This document shows, piece after piece, positions 1-8,543 of a stretch of 64,000 nucleotides of DNA. Position 1 is the first letter of the stretch. The number at the start of each line of letters is the position of its first letter. Under the pieces are notes generated by a model. The model did not search any database. It had not been told where the DNA came from and saw nothing but the letters and a program-made list of their open reading frames with translations. The stretch comes from Ardenticatenaceae bacterium. Lineage in GTDB: Bacteria > Chloroflexota > Anaerolineae > Promineifilales > Promineifilaceae. A program made the position numbers and the translations under genes. Where the stretch lies: NCBI GenBank assembly GCA_011525915.1, contig WYBM01000010.1, positions 1 to 64,000 on the forward strand, written 5' to 3'.

Positions 1-228
1 AAACACGTCGAATGGGCCCAAAAGGAGGGTGTTTCCCCGGATTTGCCGGCAAATTTATGAGATTGAGGGTTGCTCGGTGACGATGTTTTTCTTCCCAAAT
101 GTGTAACCTTTCATGAGGCCAGGTCCATTAGTATTGCCTATCGCACTGCGCATGACACTTTAGACATAACCGGCCAAAGCGTTATGGCTGCTGAAATGAT
201 TGACATCCTCATTCATGGCTTAAAATAA
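1..228 (+). pseudogene. 3' remnant of a HAD-like phosphatase gene (tentative)
   Basis: Frame 1 reads KHVEWAQKEGVSPD, hits TGA at 58-60 and 64-66, then stays open from 67 to a TAA at 226-228 through GDDVFLPK and SISIAYR. The order Lys, Trp, EGV, then a GD-D motif followed by an SIA(Y/F) strand resembles the C-terminal half of HAD-superfamily phosphatases (motif IV GDxxxD region). The two stops fall where the loop before motif IV would be, and frame 2 is open across them. A frameshift, a decayed gene or a sequencing error are all possible. The left window edge cuts whatever lies upstream. It ends about 60 bp before crtB and could once have been part of that operon. Family assignment is weak and based on motif memory only. 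Confidence 0.3.
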
Positions 229-289
229 TTTTTCACGACATTACCTGACAATCGTTCGGTAGAGACAGTTGGAAGGAAGGAGGCAAACT

Positions 290-1228
290 ATGACCCTATC
301 TGCTTCTTGGGAAAACCGCTTGCTGGCCCGGGCCTATGCACCGCTAGAAAACCTCACCGTGGTTCACAACGTTCATATCAAAAGGCATAACCTGACAGAG
401 GCTTACACGCATTGCACGGCCGTGACCAGTGAACACAGCCGCACCTTCTTCATGGCTTCCGCTTTGCTGCCGCCCGCCGAACGCAACGCCATCCGTGCCC
501 TGTACGCCTTTTGCCGTGTCAGTGATGACCTGGTAGACCGCCACAGCAGCAACCGGCTGGTCCGCCTCAGGCTATGGCGTGAACGCATTATGAGCCAACA
601 CCCACCGGAAGATGACCTGGTAGCCGTTGCCTGGGCTGATGCCCGCACGCGCTACGCCATCCCGCATCAATATGCCGAACAGTTGTTAGACGGCGTAGCC
701 CGTGATCTGAGCTTTGCCCGCTATGAAACGTTTGCTGATCTGGCCGACTATTGTTATGGTGTGGCCTCCACCGTGGGCCTGATGTCTATGCACATCACCG
801 GTTTTCACGGTAATGAGGCCATTCCTTATGCCGTCAAACTGGGGGTCGCCCTACAGCTCACCAACATTTTGCGGGACGTGGCCGAAGATTGGACCAACGG
901 CCGTTGTTACCTGCCACAAGACGAACTGGCAGCCTTTGGCCTGACCGAAGCCACCATCGCTAAGAAGCATAACGGCCGTCGTTGGCGGGCATTTATGCGC
1001 TTCCAGATCACCCGGGCCCGGCAGCTTTACGCCGAAGCCATGCCCGGCATTGCCCTGCTGCATCGCCAGGGTCGTTTTGCCGTGGCCGCTGCCGCTGAAC
1101 TGTACCGGGGTATTTTGGACGACATCGAAGCCCACCAGTACGATGTTTTTACCCGGCGCGCCCATTTAGACGGTCGTGCCAAACTACGACGCCTGCCCGG
1201 CATCTGGTGGCGATCATTCAGTCGGTAA
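290..1228 (+). CDS. crtB: Phytoene synthase
   Basis: Joins two geranylgeranyl diphosphates into phytoene, the first committed step of C40 carotenoid synthesis, at the cytoplasmic face of the membrane. The squalene/phytoene synthase family is recognised by two Asp-rich diphosphate-binding sites: SDDLVD about 82 residues in, and [12 protein letters not shown] with the following YLPQDEL about 195 residues in. The length (312 aa) is usual for the family. The ATG at 290 is preferred over an upstream TTG at 269 because AAGGAGG lies seven bases before it. It is the first intact gene of a same-strand run (crtB, crtI, P450, glycosyltransferase, lycopene cyclase, acyltransferase, propeller). About 80 bp separate it from crtI. 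Confidence 0.95.
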   Translation: MTLSASWENRLLARAYAPLENLTVVHNVHIKRHNLTEAYTHCTAVTSEHSRTFFMASALLPPAERNAIRALYAFCRVSDDLVDRHSSNRLVRLRLWRERIMSQHPPEDDLVAVAWADARTRYAIPHQYAEQLLDGVARDLSFARYETFADLADYCYGVASTVGLMSMHITGFHGNEAIPYAVKLGVALQLTNILRDVAEDWTNGRCYLPQDELAAFGLTEATIAKKHNGRRWRAFMRFQITRARQLYAEAMPGIALLHRQGRFAVAAAAELYRGILDDIEAHQYDVFTRRAHLDGRAKLRRLPGIWWRSFSR

Positions 1229-1307
1229 ATGCATCGGTTACAAGTGTAAACGGTGTTCGGTTCGCAGGTAACCCATCATTGGTTACCTATAACCTGGAGA
1301 CAATTTC

Positions 1308-2819
1308 ATGAGTAATAATAAAGTCATTATCATTGGCAGCGGCTTTGGAGGCTTGGGTGCCGCTGCCCGGCTGGCCGCCCACGGTTACCAGGTACAGGTG
1401 TTTGAAAAACAAGACAAACCGGGTGGGCGCGGCTGTGTTTTTGAAATAGATGACTTCAAATTTGACGCCGGCCCCACCGTTATCACCGCGCCTTTTATGT
1501 TTGACGAAATCTTTGCCCTGGCCGACCGCCGGCGCGAAGATTACGTACAGTTTGTGCCTTGCAACCCTTTCTACCGCATCTTTAACCACGAAGGGCGCTG
1601 CCTGGATTACAACGATGACCACCAGTTTATCCTCTCCCAGATCGAACAGTGGAATCCGGCCGACAAACAAGGGTACGAACGTTTCATAGGCACCACCAAA
1701 GCCATCTTTGAAAAAGGTTTTGTAGAGCTGGCCGACAAGCCATTTCTTCACGTGGGTGACATGGTACGGGTTATCCCTGATCTGGTGAAGCTGCAATCAT
1801 ACAAGACAGTGTATAAGTATGTTTCCCAATTCATCGAAGACGAGTTTTTACGCCGCTGTTTTTCATTCCATCCCTTGCTGGTGGGTGGGAACCCGTTTGA
1901 TACCACGTCTATCTACGCCATGATCCATTACCTGGAACGTGAATGGGGTGTCCATTACGCGCTGGGGGGCACAGGCGCCGTGGTCAACGCCCTGGTCCAG
2001 TTAACAGAAGAGCTGGGGGGCACATTTCATTACAACACGGCCGTGGCTGAAATTTTAGTTGAAGGCAAACGTGTCACCGGCGTTCGCCTGGCCGATGGCA
2101 CCACCCATAACGCCGACCACATCATCTCTAATGCCGATGTGGCCTTCACGAATATGAACCTGATTCCAGCCAAACACCGCGGCCGGCGCAATTCAGATTT
2201 CCGCTGGCAAAAGCTAACAAAGTACAGCATGTCCCTCTTTGTCATATACTTTGGCACAAAGCGGCGCTACAATCAGGGCAAGTTAATGCACCATAATATC
2301 ATCTTGGGCCCGCGCTACCGGGAATTATTGCATGACATCTTCCATAAAAAGGTGTTGTCTTCTGATTTTTCGCTTTACCTGCACATGCCCACCTTCACCG
2401 ACCCCACCATGGCTCCGGCCGGGCATGAAGCCTTTTACGTACTTTCGCCGGTGCCCCACCTGGGAGCAGATATCGATTGGGCCACAGCGGCCAAACCCTA
2501 CCGCGATGCTATCATGCAGTTCCTGGAAGACAATTACCTGCCTGATTTACAGGCAAACATCGTTGTTGAACACACCATTGACCCACGACACTTTCAGAAC
2601 AACCTGAACAGCATCATGGGGTCCGCTTTTTCTGTGGAACCGGTACTCACCCAATCCGCCTGGTTTCGGCCGCATAACCGCTCAGAGGACTTTGCCAACC
2701 TCTATTTTGTGGGCGCGGGCACCCATCCGGGGGCAGGTTTGCCAGGAGTGCTCTCTTCGTCTAAGATTGCCGAAGCGTTGATTGTCAGGGAAACCACACA
2801 GAGTTTTTCGCAAATCTAG
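1308..2819 (+). CDS. crtI: Phytoene desaturase (CrtI type)
   Basis: FAD-dependent desaturase and isomerase that converts phytoene to lycopene (or neurosporene) at the membrane. The N-terminus has the dinucleotide-binding fold [17 protein letters not shown] followed by [10 protein letters not shown], and DAGPTVIT as in CrtI enzymes. The C-terminus carries the carotenoid-dehydrogenase signature [20 protein letters not shown]. At 503 aa it is full length. The ATG at 1308 follows a GGAG about nine bases upstream. The number of desaturation steps cannot be told from sequence by eye. A downstream lycopene cyclase suggests lycopene is the product. A 9-bp inverted repeat lies between this gene and the P450 gene. 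Confidence 0.93.
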   Translation: MSNNKVIIIGSGFGGLGAAARLAAHGYQVQVFEKQDKPGGRGCVFEIDDFKFDAGPTVITAPFMFDEIFALADRRREDYVQFVPCNPFYRIFNHEGRCLDYNDDHQFILSQIEQWNPADKQGYERFIGTTKAIFEKGFVELADKPFLHVGDMVRVIPDLVKLQSYKTVYKYVSQFIEDEFLRRCFSFHPLLVGGNPFDTTSIYAMIHYLEREWGVHYALGGTGAVVNALVQLTEELGGTFHYNTAVAEILVEGKRVTGVRLADGTTHNADHIISNADVAFTNMNLIPAKHRGRRNSDFRWQKLTKYSMSLFVIYFGTKRRYNQGKLMHHNIILGPRYRELLHDIFHKKVLSSDFSLYLHMPTFTDPTMAPAGHEAFYVLSPVPHLGADIDWATAAKPYRDAIMQFLEDNYLPDLQANIVVEHTIDPRHFQNNLNSIMGSAFSVEPVLTQSAWFRPHNRSEDFANLYFVGAGTHPGAGLPGVLSSSKIAEALIVRETTQSFSQI

Positions 2820-2846
2820 CACACCGATTTTGTGCGGTTTCCTCAA

Positions 2847-2898
2847 GTAATCGGCTATGTTCAGCCTGCGCTTTGTTTGAAAAACGATTGCCGATTAC
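2847..2898. other. Inverted repeat between crtI and the P450 gene
   Basis: GTAATCGGC at 2847-2855 is a perfect inverse of GCCGATTAC at 2890-2898, with a 34-base loop. A smaller GCACA/TGTGC pair lies just before it, overlapping the crtI stop. There is no T-run, so it is not a standard terminator. It may be an operator or an mRNA processing or stability hairpin inside the operon. The P450 start follows without an obvious Shine-Dalgarno. Confidence 0.35.
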
Positions 2899-2919
2899 CC
2901 AATTCGTAAATGTACAGCT

Positions 2920-4242
2920 ATGAACTTAAAACCGCTGCCTATCGCTGACGAAAAACTAGGGCTGGCCGTCTTAAAACGGCTCATCCGAGAGCGCTCTTTG
3001 TTGGCAGCTCTGGCGATGATGCATGAACACGTGGGGGACACTTTCCAGATTACGCTGCCGGGTTTCCAACCGGCCGTGCTGGTGGGCCCACAGGTAAACC
3101 GCACTGTCCTGGTGTCTGACCGGGCCCAGTTTTTGTGGCGCAATGAAAAAGACCCGGTAGCCAAACTACTGCGCCAGGGCATTCTGGTGCAAGACGGCGC
3201 CGCCCATGATGAGGTGCGGCAGGTGATGGACCCGGTGCTGCAACGGCCGTCGCTCCTGCCCCATCTGCCCGGCATGGTGCACACCACCGACAAAATAATA
3301 GCCCAGTGGCCCCCTGATGGTGTGGTAGACATGCTGGTAGAAATGCGCCGCCTGGCCCTGCTTATTTTGATGGAAGCTGCCTTTGGTGTAAACATGTGGC
3401 CTGACCTGGACCGCATGTGGACCCCTATCTTAAAAACCATCAAATACATTTCACCTGGCCTCTGGATTCTGTGGCCGGCGATGCCCCGCCCCGGGTACCA
3501 AAAAGCATTACAACAGATGGACACCTATTTATTTGGGCTGATTGCTAAACGACGGTCAGAGATAAAAGAGTGGCAAGCGGCACAGTCGTCCGATTTACTC
3601 ACCACGCTCATCCTCGCCGGGTTTGATGATGATCTCATCCGTGACCAGCTGCTAACCATGCTCATCGCCGGGCATGACACCAGCACGGCTTCCCTGACAT
3701 GGACACTGTACCTGTTGGCCCAGCACCCTGAGCATATGGCCAGCGCCAAAGCGGAAGTGGATGCAGTATTGGGAGATGAACCTCCAGGTGAGGCACACCT
3801 GAACTCGTTTGAATTTTTAGATATGGCTTTTAAGGAAGCACTGCGACTGTACCCACCCATCCATGTAGGCAACCGCATAGCTGCCAGCGACTTGGGTGTG
3901 GCCGGGTATGAGGTAAAAGCAGGCACACGGGTCATGTACTCCATCTACCTGGCCCATCGTGATAAGAAGCATTGGGAAAACCCTGAAGCCTTTTGCCCGC
4001 ACCGGTTTGATAAACACACACACGGCCGTTCTTCCCAGCCACCACTAACCTATGTTCCTTTTGGCGGTGGCCCCCGCAATTGCATCGGCGCCATCTTCGC
4101 CCAGATCGAGGCTCGGATCGTCCTGGCCCGCATTTTACAAAAGGTTGATCTGCACCTGGTTCCCGGCCAGAAGATCAGGCCCGCCATGGGGGCCACGCTG
4201 GAACCAGAACCAGGTGTCAAAATGGTGATCAGTCGTCGATAA
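2920..4242 (+). CDS. Cytochrome P450, probable carotenoid hydroxylase
   Basis: Haem-thiolate monooxygenase of 440 aa with all core P450 motifs: the I-helix AGHDT at residues 250-254, the K-helix ExxR (E306, R309), and the haem loop FGGGPRNCIG with the Cys ligand at residue 388. No N-terminal membrane anchor is evident, so it is a soluble class needing ferredoxin or flavodoxin partners; none are encoded nearby. Its place inside a crt operon resembles Thermus (CYP175A1) and Deinococcus (CYP287A1), where a P450 hydroxylates the ring of beta- or gamma-carotene. That substrate is inference from context. The product hydroxyl would be the acceptor for the glycosyltransferase encoded next. No clear ribosome-binding site precedes the ATG, so translation may depend on the upstream gene. 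Confidence 0.85.
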   Translation: MNLKPLPIADEKLGLAVLKRLIRERSLLAALAMMHEHVGDTFQITLPGFQPAVLVGPQVNRTVLVSDRAQFLWRNEKDPVAKLLRQGILVQDGAAHDEVRQVMDPVLQRPSLLPHLPGMVHTTDKIIAQWPPDGVVDMLVEMRRLALLILMEAAFGVNMWPDLDRMWTPILKTIKYISPGLWILWPAMPRPGYQKALQQMDTYLFGLIAKRRSEIKEWQAAQSSDLLTTLILAGFDDDLIRDQLLTMLIAGHDTSTASLTWTLYLLAQHPEHMASAKAEVDAVLGDEPPGEAHLNSFEFLDMAFKEALRLYPPIHVGNRIAASDLGVAGYEVKAGTRVMYSIYLAHRDKKHWENPEAFCPHRFDKHTHGRSSQPPLTYVPFGGGPRNCIGAIFAQIEARIVLARILQKVDLHLVPGQKIRPAMGATLEPEPGVKMVISRR

Positions 4243-4297
4243 AGGTTAATCAGCAGGCGGCCTACCGACCACCGATCACCCATCACCGTTCATCGAT

Positions 4298-5380
4298 ATG
4301 AGCTTCCACGACATCTTCATGGCCATCCTCACGTTTACGGTTATTCCGCTGGCACTGCGGGCGGAGTGGCTATACCGAAAGATGCCAGTTTTGGCACCAC
4401 GCCAGGTCACATCACCTTTGCCTTCCCTTTCTATTATTGTGCCTGCCCGCAACGAAGCACCCAACCTGCACCGGCTGCTGCCCACGCTTAAAGCCCAGGC
4501 ATATCCAGGCCAGATGGAGATCATTGTGGTAGATGACAATTCACAGGACAACACGGCCGTCGTCGCCAACTATTATGGTGCCAAAGTCCTGTCGTTAAAT
4601 GGACTGCCAGATGGCTGGCTCGGCAAACCTCATGCCGCTCACCAGGGGGCACAGAGGGCCACCGGTGACTGGCTGCTTTTCACCGACGCCGACATGGCAC
4701 ATGAACCAACCAGCGCCGCCAGCGCCCTGTGCCATGCCCTGGAACATCACCTGGACGGCCTGAGCGTCTTTCCCAAACAGATGACCCGCGGTGCAGTTGA
4801 TCGGGCAGCCCTGATGGCCGCTTTTGCCGCCTTGTTTGCCGGGCTGGGGCAGCACAGCCATACACTCAATGGCCAATATATGCTGCTGCGACGAGATGTT
4901 TATGAAAACAGTGGGGGCATGACGGCCGTATGCCATGAAATGCTGGAAGACCTGGCCCTGGGTCAGTGGCTGCATCACTTAGGGTATAACGTACCCATGG
5001 TGCGCGGCGAAGGGATCGCCAGCGTGTATATGTATGACAGCCTGGCGCACTTATGGCAAGGCATGAGTCGGCTGGGCTCCGGTTCGCTTAAATATTCTGG
5101 CCTGGGGGCCATTATCACTGCTCTGTTTATCACCGGAGCCCTAATGCCCCTGTTAGCGCCCCTGTTTGTGAGATCTCACCTGGTCAATAAAAAATGGGTG
5201 GGATTGACCTGGTTCGTTGTGGTCCCCAGTTTTATCCCCTGGGGGCGGCGTTTTGGCTCTGGCCTGGGGGCCTTGTTGGCTCCCGTAGGGGCCGCTATTG
5301 TGCAGTTGGCTGCCTGTTGGGGATTGATTGTACGCTTTCTGGGACAGGGCATTCTGTGGAAGAGCAGAGTGGTAAAATAG
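4298..5380 (+). CDS. Membrane family-2 glycosyltransferase, CruC-like
   Basis: GT-A fold glycosyltransferase with an N-terminal membrane helix (about residues 5-22), a nucleotide-sugar domain starting SIIVPARNEAPN, VVDDNS, and a DADM metal-binding motif. The acceptor region has an ED motif (MLEDLALG), and two or three membrane helices follow at the C-terminus. In green bacteria a related enzyme (CruC) glycosylates hydroxy-carotenoids. Given the P450 upstream and the acyltransferase downstream, it probably puts a sugar on a hydroxycarotenoid. A hopanoid-linked (HpnB-like) or diaponeurosporenoate glycosyltransferase (CrtQ-like) is an alternative, but no such pathway genes are here. The ATG at 4298 has no clear Shine-Dalgarno, and the 55-bp spacer is rich in CGATCACC-type words. 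Confidence 0.8.
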   Translation: MSFHDIFMAILTFTVIPLALRAEWLYRKMPVLAPRQVTSPLPSLSIIVPARNEAPNLHRLLPTLKAQAYPGQMEIIVVDDNSQDNTAVVANYYGAKVLSLNGLPDGWLGKPHAAHQGAQRATGDWLLFTDADMAHEPTSAASALCHALEHHLDGLSVFPKQMTRGAVDRAALMAAFAALFAGLGQHSHTLNGQYMLLRRDVYENSGGMTAVCHEMLEDLALGQWLHHLGYNVPMVRGEGIASVYMYDSLAHLWQGMSRLGSGSLKYSGLGAIITALFITGALMPLLAPLFVRSHLVNKKWVGLTWFVVVPSFIPWGRRFGSGLGALLAPVGAAIVQLAACWGLIVRFLGQGILWKSRVVK

Positions 5381-5422
5381 GGTCAGGGGAATACACTACC
5401 AGCCCCGGCTCAGGGAAACGTG

Positions 5423-6226
5423 ATGACTTACTTTGGATTTTTGGCTGTTTTTCTGATTATTCCGATCTCACTGTTGGCGATGATAGCTGTCTATGACCGG
5501 CGTCACGGCCGTGCACTGCCTGCTTTTCTCCACCATTGGCCCCCACGTGCGGCTATCGGGCTGCACATCTTATTGGCACTTGTTTACACCACGCCGTGGG
5601 ACAATTACCTGGTAGCCACCCACATCTGGTGGTATGACCCCCAGTTAGTCACCGGCCTTACCATTGGCTGGGTACCCATTGAAGAGTACACCTTTTTTGT
5701 TCTCCAGCCGCTTTTGGGCGGATTATGGTTACTGTTTTTGGCACGGCGGCTGCCGTTTAAAAGAGAGAGAGGTGTACGGCCGTCGCTGCGCCGGTGGTCT
5801 GTGGGCTTTCTGGGCTTCTTTTGGGTGGTTTCCGTTTTCATACTGGTGGTGGCCTGGAAACCAGGAACCTACCTGGGGTTAGAGTTGGCCTGGGCATTAC
5901 CGCCCATCATGCTGCAGCTTGGCTTCGGCGCCGATATCCTATGGCAATACCGCAAGCTGGTTCTAAGCACCATCCTGCCCCTGACGCTCTACCTCAGTGC
6001 GGCCGATGCCCTGGCCATTGGCTGGGGCACCTGGACCATTGATCCGGCCCAATCTACGGGTATTCTACTGGGCGGCATCTTGCCCATTGAAGAATTTATC
6101 TTCTTCCTGCTCACCAATACTCTGGTTGGTTTTGGCGTCACCTTAATTTTGGCGCAAGAGAGCCACCAACGATTTTTAACCTTGCGTAAACGGCGGGCAG
6201 TGCCCAGCCAAAACGAGCTGATCTAA
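5423..6226 (+). CDS. crtYcd: Fused lycopene cyclase (CrtYc-CrtYd)
   Basis: Polytopic membrane protein of 267 aa made of two homologous halves with about seven helices in total. Each half carries the cyclase motif PIEE (residues 85-88 in WVPIEEYTFF and 221-224 in LPIEEFIFF). This is the layout of the heterodimeric Gram-positive cyclase CrtYc/CrtYd when fused into one chain, as in some archaea, Bacteroidetes and Thermus. It cyclises the psi-ends of lycopene to beta or epsilon rings. One- or two-end specificity cannot be read from sequence. The ATG at 5423 is taken, although GTG at 5420 is also possible. It lies about 40 bp after the glycosyltransferase and six bases before the acyltransferase ATG, so it is translationally close to both. 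Confidence 0.88.
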   Translation: MTYFGFLAVFLIIPISLLAMIAVYDRRHGRALPAFLHHWPPRAAIGLHILLALVYTTPWDNYLVATHIWWYDPQLVTGLTIGWVPIEEYTFFVLQPLLGGLWLLFLARRLPFKRERGVRPSLRRWSVGFLGFFWVVSVFILVVAWKPGTYLGLELAWALPPIMLQLGFGADILWQYRKLVLSTILPLTLYLSAADALAIGWGTWTIDPAQSTGILLGGILPIEEFIFFLLTNTLVGFGVTLILAQESHQRFLTLRKRRAVPSQNELI

Positions 6227-6232
6227 CGTGTG

Positions 6233-6820
6233 ATGCCCATCCTATGGCTGCTCCCTTCCTTCTTTTGTGGCGCTTTGCCTATGTCTGTATGGGTGGGCAA
6301 GCTGGCCTTGGGTGTAGATATTTGCACTTTTGGCGATGGCAACCCTGGGGCGACCAACGTCTTTCGCGCCGGGGGCAAAAGATGGGGGATAGTGGCCCTT
6401 TTACTTGATTTTCTGAAAGGGGCCATTCCTGTAACCATTGCCAATTTGGGCCTGCACATAGAGGGATGGGTGTTGGTAGCCATCGCCCTGGCCCCCATAG
6501 TGGGGCATGCCCATTCACCCTTTCTTGGCGGGCGTGGCGGCAAAGCATTAGCGGTGACTTTTGGCATCTGGACAGGTTTGTCTTTGTTTGTGGTACCCGT
6601 ACTGTTGGGGATTTTGTTGGCGGTGTGGATATACTTCTTAAAACCGGAGGGGTGGGCGGTGCTGGCTGGGGGCATCAGTCTGCTGGCCATCCTTCTGGGT
6701 ATGGGGGCGCCGCTGGCATGGTCAGCAGCTTGTATGGGCATGATCACCATTCTGGCCTGGACACACCGCCGTGATTTGCAACAACGGCCGTGCCTGTGGC
6801 CTTTAGACCAAAGGAGGTAA
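6233..6820 (+). CDS. PlsY-like acyltransferase in the carotenoid operon
   Basis: Small polytopic protein (195 aa, about five helices) with the PlsY signatures GDGNPGATNVFRAGG (usually GSGNxGATN) and GHAHSPFLGGRGGK, plus LDFLKG between them. Authentic PlsY moves acyl from acyl-phosphate to glycerol-3-phosphate in phospholipid synthesis. This gene sits between lycopene cyclase and a propeller gene in a crt operon, so it may instead acylate the sugar of the carotenoid glycoside. Thermus makes such esters (thermozeaxanthins). That role is inference; a plain plsY inserted in the operon is equally compatible with the motifs. It could start at GTG 6230 or ATG 6233; the latter is chosen. It is followed after only four bases by the next start. 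Confidence 0.75.
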   Translation: MPILWLLPSFFCGALPMSVWVGKLALGVDICTFGDGNPGATNVFRAGGKRWGIVALLLDFLKGAIPVTIANLGLHIEGWVLVAIALAPIVGHAHSPFLGGRGGKALAVTFGIWTGLSLFVVPVLLGILLAVWIYFLKPEGWAVLAGGISLLAILLGMGAPLAWSAACMGMITILAWTHRRDLQQRPCLWPLDQRR

Positions 6821-6824
6821 CAGA

Positions 6825-7790
6825 ATGGAACTATACCTGGCAACCAGCGCCGGTTTTGTAGGCGCCCAAAAAACCACAACCGGGTGGCAGATCATCCGGC
6901 ACAGCCTGGAAGACAAAGAGGTCACCAGTGTCATTGCCCGCGAAAGGGTTATTCTGGCCGGCACCACAGACGGGCTGTATGCCTCAGAAGATGCCGGCAT
7001 GACATGGGTAGAAAAAAGCAATGGCCTGGCCTACCGGCATATACGCTGGCTGGCTTATCACCCCGATGTGTCTGATTTTGAGCTGGCCGGCACCGAACCG
7101 GCGGCCATTTTTGTGTCCCGCGATGGCGGTGAAAGCTGGCACGGCCGTGATGAGGTGGAGCAGCTGCGTAAGCAGTTTGGCTGGTGGCTGCCTTATTCAT
7201 CAGCAGCCGGGTGTGTACGTGGGTTTGCCGTACACGGCCGTCGCCTTTATGCTGCGGTAGAAGTCGGTGGCTTGCTGCGCTCCGATGATGCCGGGGCAAC
7301 ATGGCAGTTGGCCGCGGGCAGCCACGGCCGTCCTGAATTTGGCCGCCCGCCCGGCGGCTTTATTCATCCAGACGTGCATGCTGTTGCTGTTCATCCCACT
7401 GCCGCAGACCTGGTCTTTGCCCCTACCGGCGGTGGCTTTTACGTTTCTGAAGATGGCGGCACAACCTGGCAGTGCCGCTACGATAATTGTTACACTCGGG
7501 CTGTGTGGGCAAACCCCGGTAACCCCTACCACCTGATTTTGGGGCTGGCCGCAGGGCCAGATGGCCAGCACGGCCGTATCGAGCAAACCCACGACGGCGG
7601 CCATACCTGGGCACGTCTAATCACACCTCAGCCACACACCCTGGTAGAACGCTTTTATGAAGTCCATCAAACACTCTTTGCCGTGATGGACGGTGGTCAC
7701 GTATGGGCCGCCGACCTTCAAGAGATGGTCTGGCATACCATTCTGACAGACACCCCCGCCGTCAACGCTGTAACCACCATGGCTGGCTAA
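6825..7790 (+). CDS. Asp-box (BNR) beta-propeller protein
   Basis: A 321-aa protein with five Asp-box repeats of the S/T-x-D-x-G-x-T/S-W type: SEDAGMTW, SRDGGESW, SDDAGATW, SEDGGTTW and THDGGHTW. These indicate a bladed propeller like sialidase-related, VPS10 or YCF48 proteins. There is no signal peptide, membrane segment or sialidase catalytic set, so a glycosidase role is not supported. A cytosolic binding or assembly role is more likely. It has the best Shine-Dalgarno of the operon (AAAGGAGG, spaced eight bases from the ATG) and starts four bases after the PlsY-like gene, so it is co-transcribed with carotenoid genes. YCF48-type propellers assist photosystem assembly; whether this one assists carotenoid enzymes is unknown. 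Confidence 0.7.
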   Translation: MELYLATSAGFVGAQKTTTGWQIIRHSLEDKEVTSVIARERVILAGTTDGLYASEDAGMTWVEKSNGLAYRHIRWLAYHPDVSDFELAGTEPAAIFVSRDGGESWHGRDEVEQLRKQFGWWLPYSSAAGCVRGFAVHGRRLYAAVEVGGLLRSDDAGATWQLAAGSHGRPEFGRPPGGFIHPDVHAVAVHPTAADLVFAPTGGGFYVSEDGGTTWQCRYDNCYTRAVWANPGNPYHLILGLAAGPDGQHGRIEQTHDGGHTWARLITPQPHTLVERFYEVHQTLFAVMDGGHVWAADLQEMVWHTILTDTPAVNAVTTMAG

Positions 7791-7921
7791 AACAACGCAG
7801 GCTGCTCTCTTCAGGCGTTCCGAATAGTTTCTGCGGTTTATTGCACTGTTGACGACGTTTTGTCAAAACTTTATCGCCCCTAATCTCGTAAAAACGGTAG
7901 AACACTCTAAAGGAGACAACG

Positions 7922-8542
7922 ATGAGAATCAAACTGGAACCATTACTACCTGCCGCTGGCATTGGGGCATTGATCTGGATTATCGGCAGCCTGGCGGCAC
8001 TGGTTGTTGGCTACCGGGTAGTGCAGACTATGTTTGAATCGCCTTTGTTTGACCCCGCCTACATGGAAACCATAGATGCCAGCACGGCTGATCCGTTGGC
8101 GTTGATGTTTGGGGAATCCTTCCGCAGCACCATGCTGCTCTCTAGTGCAGTCAATGGGCTGCAATGCCTGGCCTGGGCCCTGTCTGGCGCGGCGGCTGGC
8201 GCCCTGTACGTCATCTTTTACCGGCGGCAAGACCCTATGGCGTCTGGCGGCGAGGCGGGAGCCGGGGCTGCGGCCGGGGCGCTGGCCGTGATCACCGGGT
8301 ACCTGATTTCTACCATCATCTCTACCATCGTCATGGCCCCTCTGGTCAGTGACTTTTTAGGCCAAATAGCGCTCATGGGTGGCCCAGAGGCAGCCCAGGC
8401 ACTAGACCAGATGGGGGCGTTTATGGTGGTGATGGTGGCTGTAAGCGCCATTTGCAGCATCCTTCTTTACGGGGTTATTGGGGCAGTGACCGGCGCGCTG
8501 GGGGCATTGCTTGGCAATGCCATGGCCAAACCGGCAGCGTAA
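7922..8542 (+). CDS. Hypothetical polytopic membrane protein
   Basis: A 206-aa protein I do not recognise. It has four hydrophobic segments: about residues 9-33, 66-95, 108-138 and 162-195. The first is preceded by a short positive N-terminus. Between segments one and two is an acidic extracytoplasmic loop of about 35 residues, and a Gly/Ala-rich stretch (EAGAGAAAGALA) opens the third segment. AAAGGAGAC lies just before the ATG. It stands 130 bp beyond the carotenoid operon and could have its own promoter. It converges with the CapA-like gene, with one base between their stops. The glycine-zipper-like helices suggest oligomerisation, but no function can be assigned. Confidence 0.6.
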   Translation: MRIKLEPLLPAAGIGALIWIIGSLAALVVGYRVVQTMFESPLFDPAYMETIDASTADPLALMFGESFRSTMLLSSAVNGLQCLAWALSGAAAGALYVIFYRRQDPMASGGEAGAGAAAGALAVITGYLISTIISTIVMAPLVSDFLGQIALMGGPEAAQALDQMGAFMVVMVAVSAICSILLYGVIGAVTGALGALLGNAMAKPAA

Positions 8543-8543
8543 C

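Noticed and set aside
2895..3524. Open frame of 209 codons on the minus strand inside the P450 gene
   Set aside because: It is antisense to clear P450 coding sequence, has no recognisable domain, and follows from the codon pattern of the real gene.
6825..7790. Sialidase
   Set aside because: Asp-boxes alone do not make a sialidase; no FRIP motif or catalytic set was seen, and there is no signal peptide.
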